DNA of 64,000 nt from Saprospiraceae bacterium (GTDB lineage Bacteria > Bacteroidota > Bacteroidia > Chitinophagales > Saprospiraceae), in assembly GCA_029251525.1 (NCBI GenBank), contig JAQXDE010000066.1, positions 62,001 through 126,000 of the forward strand. The letters are read 5' to 3'. The notes beneath the pieces were generated by a model. That model did no database searches. It worked only from the letters and a program-made list of their open reading frames with translations, and was not told where the DNA came from. The position numbers were made by a program, and so were the translations under genes. The stretch's first letter is position 1, and each line of letters opens with the position of its first letter. Below are positions 8,993-17,815 of this stretch, piece by piece.

Positions 8993-9522
8993 TGAGATCG
9001 AAAATTATTATTGCGTCAAAAAATCCAATCAAAATTAAGTCAACTAAGTTAGGTTTTCAAAGGGTTTTTGCGCACATGGATTTTGAGTTTGAGGGGGTTT
9101 CAGTTACATCGAATGTGAGCGATCAACCTATGACTAATCGAGAAACTTTGCAAGGAGCAACCAATCGAGCAACTCACGCAAAAATCGATTTTCCTAATGC
9201 ATTATATTGGGTAGGAATAGAAGGAGGAATAGAAAAGGTAGGAGATGAGATGATGGCTTTTGCATGGGTCGTAATCTTGTCAAATGATAAAACGGGGAAA
9301 TCTAGGACTGGAACATTCTTCCTTCCTCAAAAAGTGGTTGATTTGATTAACCAAGGAAAAGAATTAGGAGAAGCGGATGATATTGTTTTTGGTCATTCAA
9401 ATTCGAAACAAAAAAATGGTGCTGTAGGAATTTTGACTGGTAACTTGATTGATCGAACACAATTTTATGTAGAAGCAATGATATTAGCTTTAATCCCTTT
9501 TTTGAATAAGGAGATTTATTAA
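8992..9522 (+). CDS. yjjX: inosine/xanthosine triphosphatase (YjjX/DUF84)
   Basis: House-cleaning nucleotidase that hydrolyses non-canonical ITP and XTP to the monophosphates so they are not incorporated into nucleic acid. The 176 residues contain the family hallmarks: an N-terminal ASKNPIKIKSTKLGF, the VSDQPMTNRETLQGATNRA block, GIEGGIE, and the C-terminal GHSNSKQKNGAVGILT. Start ATG overlaps the stop of the upstream small membrane protein by one base. The window also encodes RdgB (45341-45928), a second, unrelated non-canonical-NTP pyrophosphatase. Confidence 0.92.
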   Translation: MRSKIIIASKNPIKIKSTKLGFQRVFAHMDFEFEGVSVTSNVSDQPMTNRETLQGATNRATHAKIDFPNALYWVGIEGGIEKVGDEMMAFAWVVILSNDKTGKSRTGTFFLPQKVVDLINQGKELGEADDIVFGHSNSKQKNGAVGILTGNLIDRTQFYVEAMILALIPFLNKEIY

Positions 9523-9613
9523 TCTAATTTTTTATTTCTTAAAGAGCAGAAAGACATACTACTGACCTATTTTTCTTCAAACTCTTCTATATTGATTTTA
9601 TCGTCATGAAAAT

Positions 9614-10042
9614 TTACTGTTGATTCGTTATGTAAAATTGATTTTTTAAATAACATTCAATAGCAAATGCACTTGCATCAAAGTGTGGTTGGGGCAGGTT
9701 TCTCGGGTCTATCCAGATCCATTTTTCACATTTTTCAGGCTCCATTACTATTGGTGTTCCTTCAAAATTATCAGTAAACATATTGACTGAAATATGATGA
9801 ATTCCAGTTTTTTTGAATGTTCGTAAATTATTTGTTATGGCAATGACTGTTGGCTTATTGATGATTAGTCCAGTTTCTTCTAGGACTTCTTTTTTGATTC
9901 CTATTTCAAACGTTTCACCCATTTCTAAATGCCCTCCTGGAATAGAATAAAATGGTGAATGACTACCTTTTCTTTTGCCAACTAATATTTCACCTTTAGC
10001 ATTTTGGATAATTATTCCTATACCTACATTAGGACGTTGCAT
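9614..10042 (-). CDS. Nudix hydrolase, NUDT15-like
   Basis: Nucleoside-diphosphate-linked hydrolase of 142 residues. The Nudix box spans residues 37-59 (G37, E43, E52, E55-E56, G58); the usual Arg of REUxEExGU is Lys51, a conservative change. The N-terminus (RPNVGIGIIIQNAKGEILVG) and the later MEPEKCEKWIWIDPRNLPQP resemble eukaryotic NUDT15 and its bacterial relatives, which act on (deoxy)nucleoside triphosphates including oxidised or modified bases; this substrate assignment is inference from resemblance. It overlaps the upstream hydrolase gene by 14 bp, so the two are translationally linked. Confidence 0.88.
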   Translation of the reverse strand: MQRPNVGIGIIIQNAKGEILVGKRKGSHSPFYSIPGGHLEMGETFEIGIKKEVLEETGLIINKPTVIAITNNLRTFKKTGIHHISVNMFTDNFEGTPIVMEPEKCEKWIWIDPRNLPQPHFDASAFAIECYLKNQFYITNQQ

Positions 10043-10568
10043 TATTTTTTAATTTTTCTAACAATTTAATTCCTGACTCCCAATTATTGGTGCCGATGTT
10101 TTTTTCGAGATGTCCACCATTTTGAATGGTTACTAATTCACTACCCCAGATATCTGCAAAAAATTCTGCTCTTTCGAAGTCTATCACCTGATCATTCGTA
10201 CTTGCCACTACTATCGTTGGGAATTGAAGAGGCTCTAAATGTAGAGGAATAAAACCAGTGATATAGGTTGGGAAATCACCTCGTTCTACATCGCTCGGGG
10301 CAACAAGAAGAGCACCTTTTATTTTATGTTGAAATTTTTTACACCAATTTACTATCGCTGCACAGCCTACAGAGTGTCCAATTAGAATTGAATTTTCTAA
10401 ATCATGTTGACTTAATATTTTTTCTATTTGATTAATCCAATTTTCACAATTTGGTTGCGTCCAATTTTCTTGGTTTATACGAATGAAATTGGAGGGATAT
10501 TGTTTTTCCCAAAGTGTTTGCCAATGATCGTTACCCGAATTTCGAAGACCTGGAATATTAAAATACAT
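10029..10568 (-). CDS. RBBP9/YdeN-family alpha/beta serine hydrolase
   Basis: Small cytosolic serine hydrolase (179 residues), family DUF1234/Ser_hydrolase. Nucleophile S66 lies in LIGHSVG, the acid is D126 (STNDQV) and the base H153 (NGGHLEKN), giving a complete triad with RBBP9-like spacing. The N-terminal IPGLRNSGNDHWQTLWE is also characteristic. Physiological substrates of the bacterial members are largely unknown. First gene of a two-gene unit with the Nudix hydrolase. Confidence 0.88.
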   Translation of the reverse strand: MYFNIPGLRNSGNDHWQTLWEKQYPSNFIRINQENWTQPNCENWINQIEKILSQHDLENSILIGHSVGCAAIVNWCKKFQHKIKGALLVAPSDVERGDFPTYITGFIPLHLEPLQFPTIVVASTNDQVIDFERAEFFADIWGSELVTIQNGGHLEKNIGTNNWESGIKLLEKLKNNATS

Positions 10569-11015
10569 AATTATTTTTTCACAAAAATAGTTTATTTACT
10601 GCAGAGTTAAATCAAACTTTGCTGGTAAAGAATTATTCCAAAATCTTCATCTCATTTTTGTAAAAGATAAAAATTGCGTCTCCACTAGGTTGTGTCTTAT
10701 TAAAAAAAACATTTTAGTAAAGAAAAAGAAGTTGATTGATAGGTTGTTTTAGTTAGAACTATTAGGATTACCAAAGTTATCATTTTTAGTTAAATACAAC
10801 GATTTGCAATAAGCTGGTATTTTTAAATCAATTAAAGTATCTGTAAATCATGGTGTGTTTTATCAATTAACAACAACAACTTAAAAATTTAAATGCTCAA
10901 ATATTAATTCCCTTGTGTAACAGATTAATATTTTTTTTGTTAAGCTATAGTTTTTATTAGCTTCGATTAATATAATAGCGGCTATTTATTATTCTATAAT
11001 TTAGTAACTTTGAAT
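10569..11015. other. divergent intergenic region
   Basis: About 450 bp separating the hydrolase gene (minus) from moaC (plus), very AT-rich. The only signal is a TAACTTTG element at 11005-11012, just before the moaC start. No hairpin, and no molybdenum-cofactor riboswitch recognisable by eye. Confidence 0.45.
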
Positions 11016-11489
11016 ATGGAGAATTTTACACATTTAGACGCGAAAGGAAATCCATCCATGGTGGATGTGGGTAAGAAAAAAGTTACCCGACGGATAGCTA
11101 AAGCAAGAAGTCTAGTGATATTGGATGACATTATATTGGCTCAACTAGAAGATGGAGATATTCTAACAAAAAAAGGTTCAGTGTTTCAAACTGCAATTAT
11201 AGCTGGTGTAATGGGAGCGAAAAAGACGAGTGATTTGATTCCACTTTGTCATCCATTGGGGTTGGATAATTGCCAAATCGAAATTGGGATTAATGAAAAT
11301 AGAGAAGTTGAAATAATTTGTACTGCCAGTCTGACCGCTAAAACAGGTGTTGAAATGGAAGCGCTTACAGGTGCTAGCATTACTGCTTTAACAATCTATG
11401 ATATGTGTAAAGCATTTTCTCATAATATAATAATTAAAGAGACGAGATTGATTGAAAAATCAGGAGGGAAACGAGATTTTAAGTTATAA
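11016..11489 (+). CDS. moaC: cyclic pyranopterin monophosphate synthase MoaC
   Basis: Second enzyme of molybdenum cofactor synthesis, converting the MoaA product to cyclic pyranopterin monophosphate. The frame stays open from a TTG at 11010, but the ATG at 11016 gives the conventional N-terminus ENFTHLDAKGNPSMVDVG. Motifs: KKVTRRIAKA, LIPLCHPL, TAKTGVEMEALTGAS and YDMCKA. At 157 residues it has normal length. A MobA-like fusion gene lies 88 bp downstream on the same strand; moaA, moaD, moaE and moeA are not in the window. The -7-like element TAACTTTG ends four bases before the ATG, so a leaderless transcript is possible. Confidence 0.95.
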   Translation: MENFTHLDAKGNPSMVDVGKKKVTRRIAKARSLVILDDIILAQLEDGDILTKKGSVFQTAIIAGVMGAKKTSDLIPLCHPLGLDNCQIEIGINENREVEIICTASLTAKTGVEMEALTGASITALTIYDMCKAFSHNIIIKETRLIEKSGGKRDFKL

Positions 11490-11577
11490 AAACTTACCCA
11501 AGATAAACTTCGAGTCACGATTTTAAAAAAACACCTATTTCTTTGTATATCAGTGGCAGTTCATCAAAATTAGAATT

Positions 11578-12729
11578 ATGAAAAAACATCAAAAACATGT
11601 AAAGTTAGCTCGGCCAAAAGTTGGAGAATTTGGAAGAAGTGAATGGGCGATCCTCGGCACACCTTGTGGAAATATTCAACAGTTGTCTTATTCGTTAATT
11701 GATGTTTTACAAAAGACATTCAGTGTGAGTTATGTCGATGCTGATCATAAAAATGAAAATGAGCCGTCAGAATTAGAAGTTGAAAATCCTGCCTTAACTT
11801 TGGGAGCAACCTTGGAATATACAGATAAAATTTCTCACCATAGATTTGATATAAAATCTGATTTGAATACTTTTCAATATAGAGCTTTATTCAATGAGCA
11901 AGATTTAATTTTAGTAAATGGTAATCATTTTAAAGCCAAAAATCAGATTGTTGTAATTGACCCTAAAAAAGAAAAGTCTTTGGAAAAGAAATTAAATCGA
12001 TTGACAAATGTTGATTTGATTTTGATGACAGGGGAGGAGAGTTCAATTTATCCTTTTTTGAAAGATCATCTGAATGATTGGGCAGATATTCCAGTGTTAC
12101 ATTTTTCTCAAACGGATAAAATTGCTGAATTTATTCTTGGGAATGTAAAGTTACAAACTCCGAAATTGAATGGTTTAGTCTTGGCTGGAGGAAAAAGTAC
12201 GCGGATGGGGAAAGACAAGGGTTCTCTTGATTATCATGGTAAGCCACAACGTGAATTTATGGCAGATTTGTTAAGTCAGTTTTGTGAAGAAACCTATATT
12301 TCTGTTCGTGAAAATCAAGTAGTACAATCGGAGTATAAATTACTGGAAGATACCTTTGTAGGACTCGGGCCTTTTGGTGCGATAGCGTCTGCGATGCGAA
12401 ATAATCCAAATACATCCTGGTTAGTAGTCGCATGTGATTTACCTTTGTTAGATGAAAAGACTTTAAATTTTTTAGTTGAGAATAGAAACTCTTCGAAGGT
12501 GGCAACTGCAATATATAATCCTGAAACTGGTTTTCCTGAGCCATTAATAACTATTTGGGAACCTAGGAGTTATCAAGTGATATTAAATTTTTTGGCACAA
12601 GGGTATTCTTGTCCAAGGAAGGTTTTGATTAATTCGGATATTAACTTACTGAAGCTAGAGGAACCAAGGGTATTATTAAATGTGAATGATGTAGTAGGGT
12701 ATGATAAAGTAAAAAGTGATGAGTTATAG
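11578..12729 (+). CDS. MobA-like NTP transferase with an extra N-terminal domain
   Basis: C-terminal half (from about residue 197) is a nucleotidyltransferase of the MobA type: LNGLVLAGGKSTRMGKDKGS with LAGG at residues 202-205, FGAIASAMRNNP, VVACDLPLLD, and YNPETGFPEPLITIWE. MobA attaches GMP to molybdopterin, and the position beside moaC supports that role. The first 195 residues are a separate domain (AILGTPCGNIQQLSYSLIDV, SYVDADHKNE, LILMTGEESS) that reads like a P-loop-type fold without a recognisable GKT motif. It may be a degenerate MobB-like domain, which is inference. Length (383) is about twice normal MobA. Confidence 0.8.
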   Translation: MKKHQKHVKLARPKVGEFGRSEWAILGTPCGNIQQLSYSLIDVLQKTFSVSYVDADHKNENEPSELEVENPALTLGATLEYTDKISHHRFDIKSDLNTFQYRALFNEQDLILVNGNHFKAKNQIVVIDPKKEKSLEKKLNRLTNVDLILMTGEESSIYPFLKDHLNDWADIPVLHFSQTDKIAEFILGNVKLQTPKLNGLVLAGGKSTRMGKDKGSLDYHGKPQREFMADLLSQFCEETYISVRENQVVQSEYKLLEDTFVGLGPFGAIASAMRNNPNTSWLVVACDLPLLDEKTLNFLVENRNSSKVATAIYNPETGFPEPLITIWEPRSYQVILNFLAQGYSCPRKVLINSDINLLKLEEPRVLLNVNDVVGYDKVKSDEL

Positions 12730-12732
12730 ATA

Positions 12733-12772
12733 AAGAGTGATGAGTATCTAGGTAGTGATACTCATCACTCTT
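12733..12772. terminator. bidirectional terminator between MobA-like and S46 genes
   Basis: AAGAGTGATGAGTATC (12733-12748) is complementary to GATACTCATCACTCTT (12757-12772), 16 bp, with an 8-nt loop. A partial copy (AGTGATGAG) lies about 20 bp upstream, overlapping the 3' end of the MobA-like gene. Confidence 0.85.
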
Positions 12773-12789
12773 CATTTATAGTTTATCCC

Positions 12790-15027
12790 TTAATTGCGTT
12801 TTCGTCGTTTTCGTTTTTTCTTTGCTTTAGGTTCGTCCATTTTGATAACTTTTGCATCTTTCTTCGGATGAACTAATTTCATCTCTTCAATCAGGTGAGT
12901 AGCTCCTGCAAACTTATCTACAATGAATAAAATGTATCGAGCATCTACCATGATATTTCTACAAATCGAAGCATCGTAATTAATATCACTCATTGTTCCT
13001 TCCCATACTCGGTCGAAATTTAATCCAATTAAATTTCCATGAGCATCGATTACTGGACTTCCAGAATTACCTCCAGTAGTGTGATTTGTTCCTAGGAAAC
13101 AAATTGGTACTTTCCCATTTGAATCAGCGTATTGACCATAGTCCTTAGATTCATACAATTCTAATAATTTTTTAGGAATATCAAATTCGTAATCACCTGG
13201 AACATATTTTTCAATTGCTCCATCTAGGTATGAAACTGGATTATAAGTCACAGCATCTCTAGGTGAATATCCTGCTACTTTTCCATAAGATACACGCATG
13301 GTACTATTGGCATCGGGAAAGAATTTTTTCTCAGTAAAAACTTTCATCTGGCCTTCCATATAAATTCGCATAAGGTCATTAATCTGAGTATTCAGATTAT
13401 TATATTCTTTTGAAACATTTAAATCGTAAGCATCTGAAAGTTGCTTTGCTAATTGAACTAATGGATCTTTTTCCATTGACTCTATCGCCATTTTTGGATC
13501 AGCGCTTAGCAGCTTAAACATTTCATTTTTATTTGGAACGAAAGAAGATTCATAGAGTGATTTCGAATAATCATCAAATCCACCGTGCTTCTTTGCCATT
13601 GTAGCAAGGTCTCCTTTTACTCCTTCGATTATCTCTGCATCAACGTACATTTCCATTAATGAGGCAAATACCTTTTGATCGATCTCAGGCCGATAGTTTT
13701 TATAAAAATTATCCAAGAAAGGTTCTAATCTTGCTTTGAAACCATTGTAACCCGTAGCACCATTATTTGCATATAAATCTTTTAATCGATTCATATAACT
13801 GGCAACTGTCATGATCTCAATATTTCGTCGAACTATCTCATTGTAATAATCTCGTGTTAATGCATATGGCTCAATTTCTTCATATAATTTTTCAAAATCA
13901 CCAAGTAATGAACCATATTTTGTTTGCATTGCTTTATCTGCCCCTAGCCGAGTCATAAAATCTTGTTCATATTTATGTTTACGACCCATGGCATCAGATT
14001 TTTTTAGGCCTTGATTTTCACCAATCCATTTTTTCCAATAATTTGCAATTCGAGCAAATTTCGAAGCATACTGAAGTCTAATCGTTTCATCAGAGCGCAT
14101 CCCTGCATCTACGATTTTTAACGCTTTATCTCTGATGGAAATTTTAGCAGGATTAAGGACATTCAAGGTTTGTGCAACAGCTGAAGATGGTAGGTATTGA
14201 TTTGTTCTTCCAGGGTAACCGAAGACTAAAGTAAAGTCACCTTCAGCTACTCCGTCTAACGAAATTGGTAGGAAATGTTTAGGTTTAAATGGCACATTGT
14301 CAATTGAATAATCAGCAGGCATATTGTCGGTTCCAGCATAAATTCTGAATAGACTAAAATCACCTGTATGCCTTGGGAAAACCCAGTTGTCTGTATCTGA
14401 ACCAAATTTCCCAATGCTTTCAGGGGGTGCTCCTACTAATCGCACATCTGTATAAGTCATGGTAACGAACATGAAATATTGATTACCTTTAAAAAAAGGC
14501 TTGATTTGAATTTCTTCATGTTTGAGCGGTCGCATTCGTTGTTTGTAGCTAGCGATGTTTTTATCGATTAAGGATTGTCTTTCTTTGGTATTCATCTTAT
14601 TAGTTACTCCTTCCAGAACCATTTTACTAACATCCTCGATCCGTACTATAAAGGTAACTTCCAAGTTATCGTTAGGTAGTTCGTGTTTTTTAGATTTTGC
14701 CCAAAAGCCATTCTTTAATAAATTATTTTGTACGGAAGAGTGTGATTGAATTTGACCGTATCCACAGTGATGATTAGTCAATAATAATCCTTCAGCAGAG
14801 ATGATCTCAGAGGTACAACCTCCATTGAAGTGGACAATAGCATCTTTGAGACTTCCTTGATTGACACTGTAAATATCTTCAGCAGACATTTTCATACCCA
14901 TAGTTTGCATGTCGCCTTCATTGAGTGCTTTGAGTAACTGAGGTAGCCACATTCCCTCGCCTGCGTAACTTATTTTTAAGATAAAAATAAAGCATAGGGT
15001 GAATAAAATTCTTGAATTTTTGTTCAT
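12790..15027 (-). CDS. S46 dipeptidyl-peptidase, DPP11-like
   Basis: Exported serine peptidase of family S46, which removes dipeptides from the N-terminus of peptides in the periplasm. A signal peptide covers residues 1-22. The triad is present: His in TNHHCGY (residues 86-87), Asp in HTGDFS (about 223) and Ser655 in GGNSGSPV. The specificity residue sits at R673 (NFDRVW), the same number as the Arg that makes Porphyromonas DPP11 prefer Asp/Glu at P1, whereas DPP7 has Gly there. I therefore infer acidic-residue specificity. At 745 residues it is slightly long; the excess is a Lys/Arg-rich tail (KAKKKRKRRKRN) that is odd for an exported enzyme. Confidence 0.93.
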   Translation of the reverse strand: MNKNSRILFTLCFIFILKISYAGEGMWLPQLLKALNEGDMQTMGMKMSAEDIYSVNQGSLKDAIVHFNGGCTSEIISAEGLLLTNHHCGYGQIQSHSSVQNNLLKNGFWAKSKKHELPNDNLEVTFIVRIEDVSKMVLEGVTNKMNTKERQSLIDKNIASYKQRMRPLKHEEIQIKPFFKGNQYFMFVTMTYTDVRLVGAPPESIGKFGSDTDNWVFPRHTGDFSLFRIYAGTDNMPADYSIDNVPFKPKHFLPISLDGVAEGDFTLVFGYPGRTNQYLPSSAVAQTLNVLNPAKISIRDKALKIVDAGMRSDETIRLQYASKFARIANYWKKWIGENQGLKKSDAMGRKHKYEQDFMTRLGADKAMQTKYGSLLGDFEKLYEEIEPYALTRDYYNEIVRRNIEIMTVASYMNRLKDLYANNGATGYNGFKARLEPFLDNFYKNYRPEIDQKVFASLMEMYVDAEIIEGVKGDLATMAKKHGGFDDYSKSLYESSFVPNKNEMFKLLSADPKMAIESMEKDPLVQLAKQLSDAYDLNVSKEYNNLNTQINDLMRIYMEGQMKVFTEKKFFPDANSTMRVSYGKVAGYSPRDAVTYNPVSYLDGAIEKYVPGDYEFDIPKKLLELYESKDYGQYADSNGKVPICFLGTNHTTGGNSGSPVIDAHGNLIGLNFDRVWEGTMSDINYDASICRNIMVDARYILFIVDKFAGATHLIEEMKLVHPKKDAKVIKMDEPKAKKKRKRRKRN

Positions 15028-15163
15028 TATAATTGTTTCTATGATTAGATAAAAGTCTTTTTTGTAAAAATAAAAAAATACAAGTTGGGGGAGGAATTTT
15101 GGAGAGAAAATTTATTGATGAAGGATATTTTATAGGGATTTTATTTTTAAACGATTAAGTAAA

Positions 15164-15229
15164 AAAAGGAGTATTATATAGAGCAAATAGTTCAATAAAT
15201 TTCTGGGACTCTAAATAAAACTCCTTTTA
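15164..15229 (-). terminator. terminator after NdpA-like gene
   Basis: AAAAGGAGT (15164-15172) pairs with ACTCCTTTT (15220-15228), with an inner AGAG/CTCT helix. Read on the minus strand it is followed by a T-run. Confidence 0.6.
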
Positions 15230-15249
15230 ATTTTTCTCAAAAACCAGAT

Positions 15250-16287
15250 TTATTCCATTTCTTCGTTGAAGTAAACTTTATAAAAATACATTCCTTTATC
15301 TTCATCAAATCCTCTTTCTACTATGTCTTTTGACTCATCTGGATTAGTAAAGTTCATTTTTATCGAAACACCATTGTCAAGTTTAATGTTATTTTTAATT
15401 TTTCGTTTTGCATTGTTTATAGCTGCTGGAGCGATGGAAAATGCTTCAACATCATTGAGTGCAAAATCATTTCGGTAATTTCGAAGTTCTGCGATTACTT
15501 CTGGTTCGGGAGCAATTTCTGTTGCGAACTCATCAAAGTTAAAGGTTTCATGCTTTGCAAAATAGTCTACAGAATCATTCATGAATTGAATTTGCTCAGC
15601 TTTGTCCATTTTTGGAGCTAATACCTCTTTAGTGAAATTATCAACCATATCAAGGTAATTACTTGTATGGAAAAAATCATCTTGTACATGGACTACGTCT
15701 AGAAAATCCAATAACCAATAGGAGGTATCATAGTAGTTGTTGTCAATACTCAAGACCCGGAAACCATCTTCTTGTTCTACATTTAGCAACAAAACACCTT
15801 TGTCCAATTTCCCCAAATTTACTCCGTTTTGAAAATTCAATAATAATTCGCCGTCAACATCATTGACTTGCATAAATTCATTTTTTCGTTCGCATTTAAA
15901 AACACCAATTGCTTCAACCATTTCTTCTCCATACAAAAGTTCAGAAAAGTGAACCACGAAAACATCTCCTGATTTAATATTTTGATGCTTAGATTGATCA
16001 TACAAGTGACGAGAAATTCTTTGAGATATTTCTAAGAAATTATCTTTTGTAGAAAAGAATGATTTGGACAAATTAAACATTGTATTTGTATCATTCTCAG
16101 GAGAATTAAATTGGTAAGTTTCTTCTAGTTTTTTGAAAGGAGATAAAAAGTATTTTAGCAATTTATCCTCGATAGAGGCACTAGGCTTATAAAGTACTTC
16201 CGAAAAGAAATTCTTTTCAGCTTTTGATTTATTACCCACTTTGTGGATTGCCATTTTTTCTAGAATGATATTGGAGAAATTTATCAT
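15250..16287 (-). CDS. nucleoid-associated protein, NdpA/YejK (NA37) family
   Basis: A 345-residue member of the NA37 family (E. coli YejK/NdpA), proteins that associate with the nucleoid and are implicated in DNA topology or replication-related processes. Characteristic segments are the N-terminal IILEKMAIHKVGNK, a central acidic region with LLYGEEMVEAIGVFKCE and DNNYYDTSYWLLDFLDV, and the C-terminal DNGVSIKMNF. It has its own terminator downstream and a 250-bp upstream gap. Residue-level function cannot be read, but the family call is good. Confidence 0.85.
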   Translation of the reverse strand: MINFSNIILEKMAIHKVGNKSKAEKNFFSEVLYKPSASIEDKLLKYFLSPFKKLEETYQFNSPENDTNTMFNLSKSFFSTKDNFLEISQRISRHLYDQSKHQNIKSGDVFVVHFSELLYGEEMVEAIGVFKCERKNEFMQVNDVDGELLLNFQNGVNLGKLDKGVLLLNVEQEDGFRVLSIDNNYYDTSYWLLDFLDVVHVQDDFFHTSNYLDMVDNFTKEVLAPKMDKAEQIQFMNDSVDYFAKHETFNFDEFATEIAPEPEVIAELRNYRNDFALNDVEAFSIAPAAINNAKRKIKNNIKLDNGVSIKMNFTNPDESKDIVERGFDEDKGMYFYKVYFNEEME

Positions 16288-16537
16288 AATTGGTGATATT
16301 TTTTAAATGAGTGTAATTTTAAGTAAAATTTAGCCATTCAGAAAATTTGAATATTCATTTGTTTTGATTTTTAATATTATATCAAAAACTATTTTGTTTT
16401 TGTAAGTTAATATTAGGGAAATATCAAATTGTAACCACCAAGTTTTGATTTTCTTGCATCTCCATTTATGGAGCCTATCTTTTAAGAATCAACGAGTTTA
16501 AGCACTTTACACGTTTTATAAAATAATCGAATAAATA

Positions 16538-17119
16538 ATGGTTGTTATGCAATGGAGTGCTTTTAGTCTAATTTTCATGGCCTGCTTGTTTTTGGCTTGC
16601 GATAATCGACCAAAACGATTAATGGTTCGTCCACTTGAGAATGAAGGATCGGACTTAATGTATTCTGCAATCTTTCCTTTTGATACTCAACCCTCTTTGC
16701 AATTTGGTAAAAGAATCTTCTCAAAGAAAGATAATAAAATCATTACTGATTCATTTTTTACCAATAGAATATTCATAAATCCAACTGCAAAAAACAATCT
16801 AGATGCGAATACTATTTTTCCTGCAGTTTTATCAGATGTATTGATGCCTGATTCTGTTGAACTAGGTAATCGGTTTTATTATTTGATGTTTTTAAGGGCA
16901 AGGCAAGGTGCACAATTTTCTAATATGAACCTAAATAAGGTGTCAAATAATTATTATCAGATTAGAGCATACCAACAAGAGTTGGAAGGAGTTGGAAAAC
17001 CTAAAAGTGAATTTGAGGAAATGTTGCGGTCATTTTATCCTAATGAGAAAGGAAAGTTGAAATTTGAGTTTTATTATTACGATTCTTTATTACTGAAAAG
17101 GGAAGTTGTTATTTTTTAA
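16538..17119 (+). CDS. lipoprotein of unknown function
   Basis: A 193-residue protein with an N-terminal hydrophobic segment ending in the lipobox LFLAC (Cys21), so it is probably exported and lipid-anchored. The alternative start at 16547 (MQWSAF) would also leave the signal intact. I recognise no domain. The mature part is mixed alpha/beta in composition, rich in Phe, Tyr and Asn, with a Tyr-rich C-terminal segment (KLKFEFYYYDSLLLKREV). No operon partner; a strong hairpin follows. Confidence 0.75.
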   Translation: MVVMQWSAFSLIFMACLFLACDNRPKRLMVRPLENEGSDLMYSAIFPFDTQPSLQFGKRIFSKKDNKIITDSFFTNRIFINPTAKNNLDANTIFPAVLSDVLMPDSVELGNRFYYLMFLRARQGAQFSNMNLNKVSNNYYQIRAYQQELEGVGKPKSEFEEMLRSFYPNEKGKLKFEFYYYDSLLLKREVVIF

Positions 17120-17145
17120 ACTTAATTATTTTGTATTCTAATTAG

Positions 17146-17171
17146 CCATTTTGAAAACCTTTTCAAAATGG
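17146..17171 (+). terminator. hairpin downstream of the unknown lipoprotein gene
   Basis: CCATTTTGAAAA (17146-17157) and TTTTCAAAATGG (17160-17171) form a perfect 12-bp stem with a two-base spacer. There is no clean T-run after it, so its terminator role is probable, not certain. Confidence 0.6.
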
Positions 17172-17815
17172 AATAAATAGAGCCAATAATTATTAATAAT
17201 CTAAATAATAAAGGAGAAATTATAGTTAATATAAAAACGATGAGTTTGTATTTTTTTGAAAAAAATGAACGTTTTTATTTATATTTTTTAGTAATTTATA
17301 GACAAGTAGTTAAACTCTTGAAAACCACTACAATTTAGGGACATTTTTTCGTCAATACATATGTTAAATATTTTACATTTGATTAAAATGGGTCAACAAA
17401 TTGTAGATTGGTGATTTCTGAATTTTGCTGGAATTCTTCTCATCCAAAAAATAATTGCGAACTTTTTCTAAACCTCAATAGTGGTATCTCATTTTTGAAA
17501 TGTTTTATCTCTTTTATTCTTAATTTTTTTGATAAAAAATAAAACCTCAGACAGCATAAAATGACTGAAGAGGTATCTTTATTTTGAACAATTTCAATTT
17601 TAGTTATCAAGGAAAATTTCCAATTTAGGATCGAACATAATATTTTAGGTTCTTGGTAATAGTCTAGTAACTCGAAGAAACCTTTTTTATCTAATAATTC
17701 GTCAGATTTAAAGCAATTTTTTAGGAGTAATTAATTTTAAATAGAGGTTGTTTCTTGTACTTTTATGAAATCATTAAGCAATTTTGATCAGCACAACTCG
17801 TAACAAATTATAAAA
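17172..17815. other. long leader region of the adhesin gene
   Basis: About 640 bp without a gene. A weak inverted repeat (AAAATAAAACCTC at 17536-17548 versus GAGGT and ATTTT at 17570-17584) may be a terminator-like hairpin. No further signal recognised. Confidence 0.4.

Noticed and set aside
12708-12772. Repeated GTGATGAGT copies at the end of the MobA-like gene as a mobile-element footprint
   Set aside because: The second copy is simply one arm of the terminator stem; no flanking target duplication or transposase remnant.
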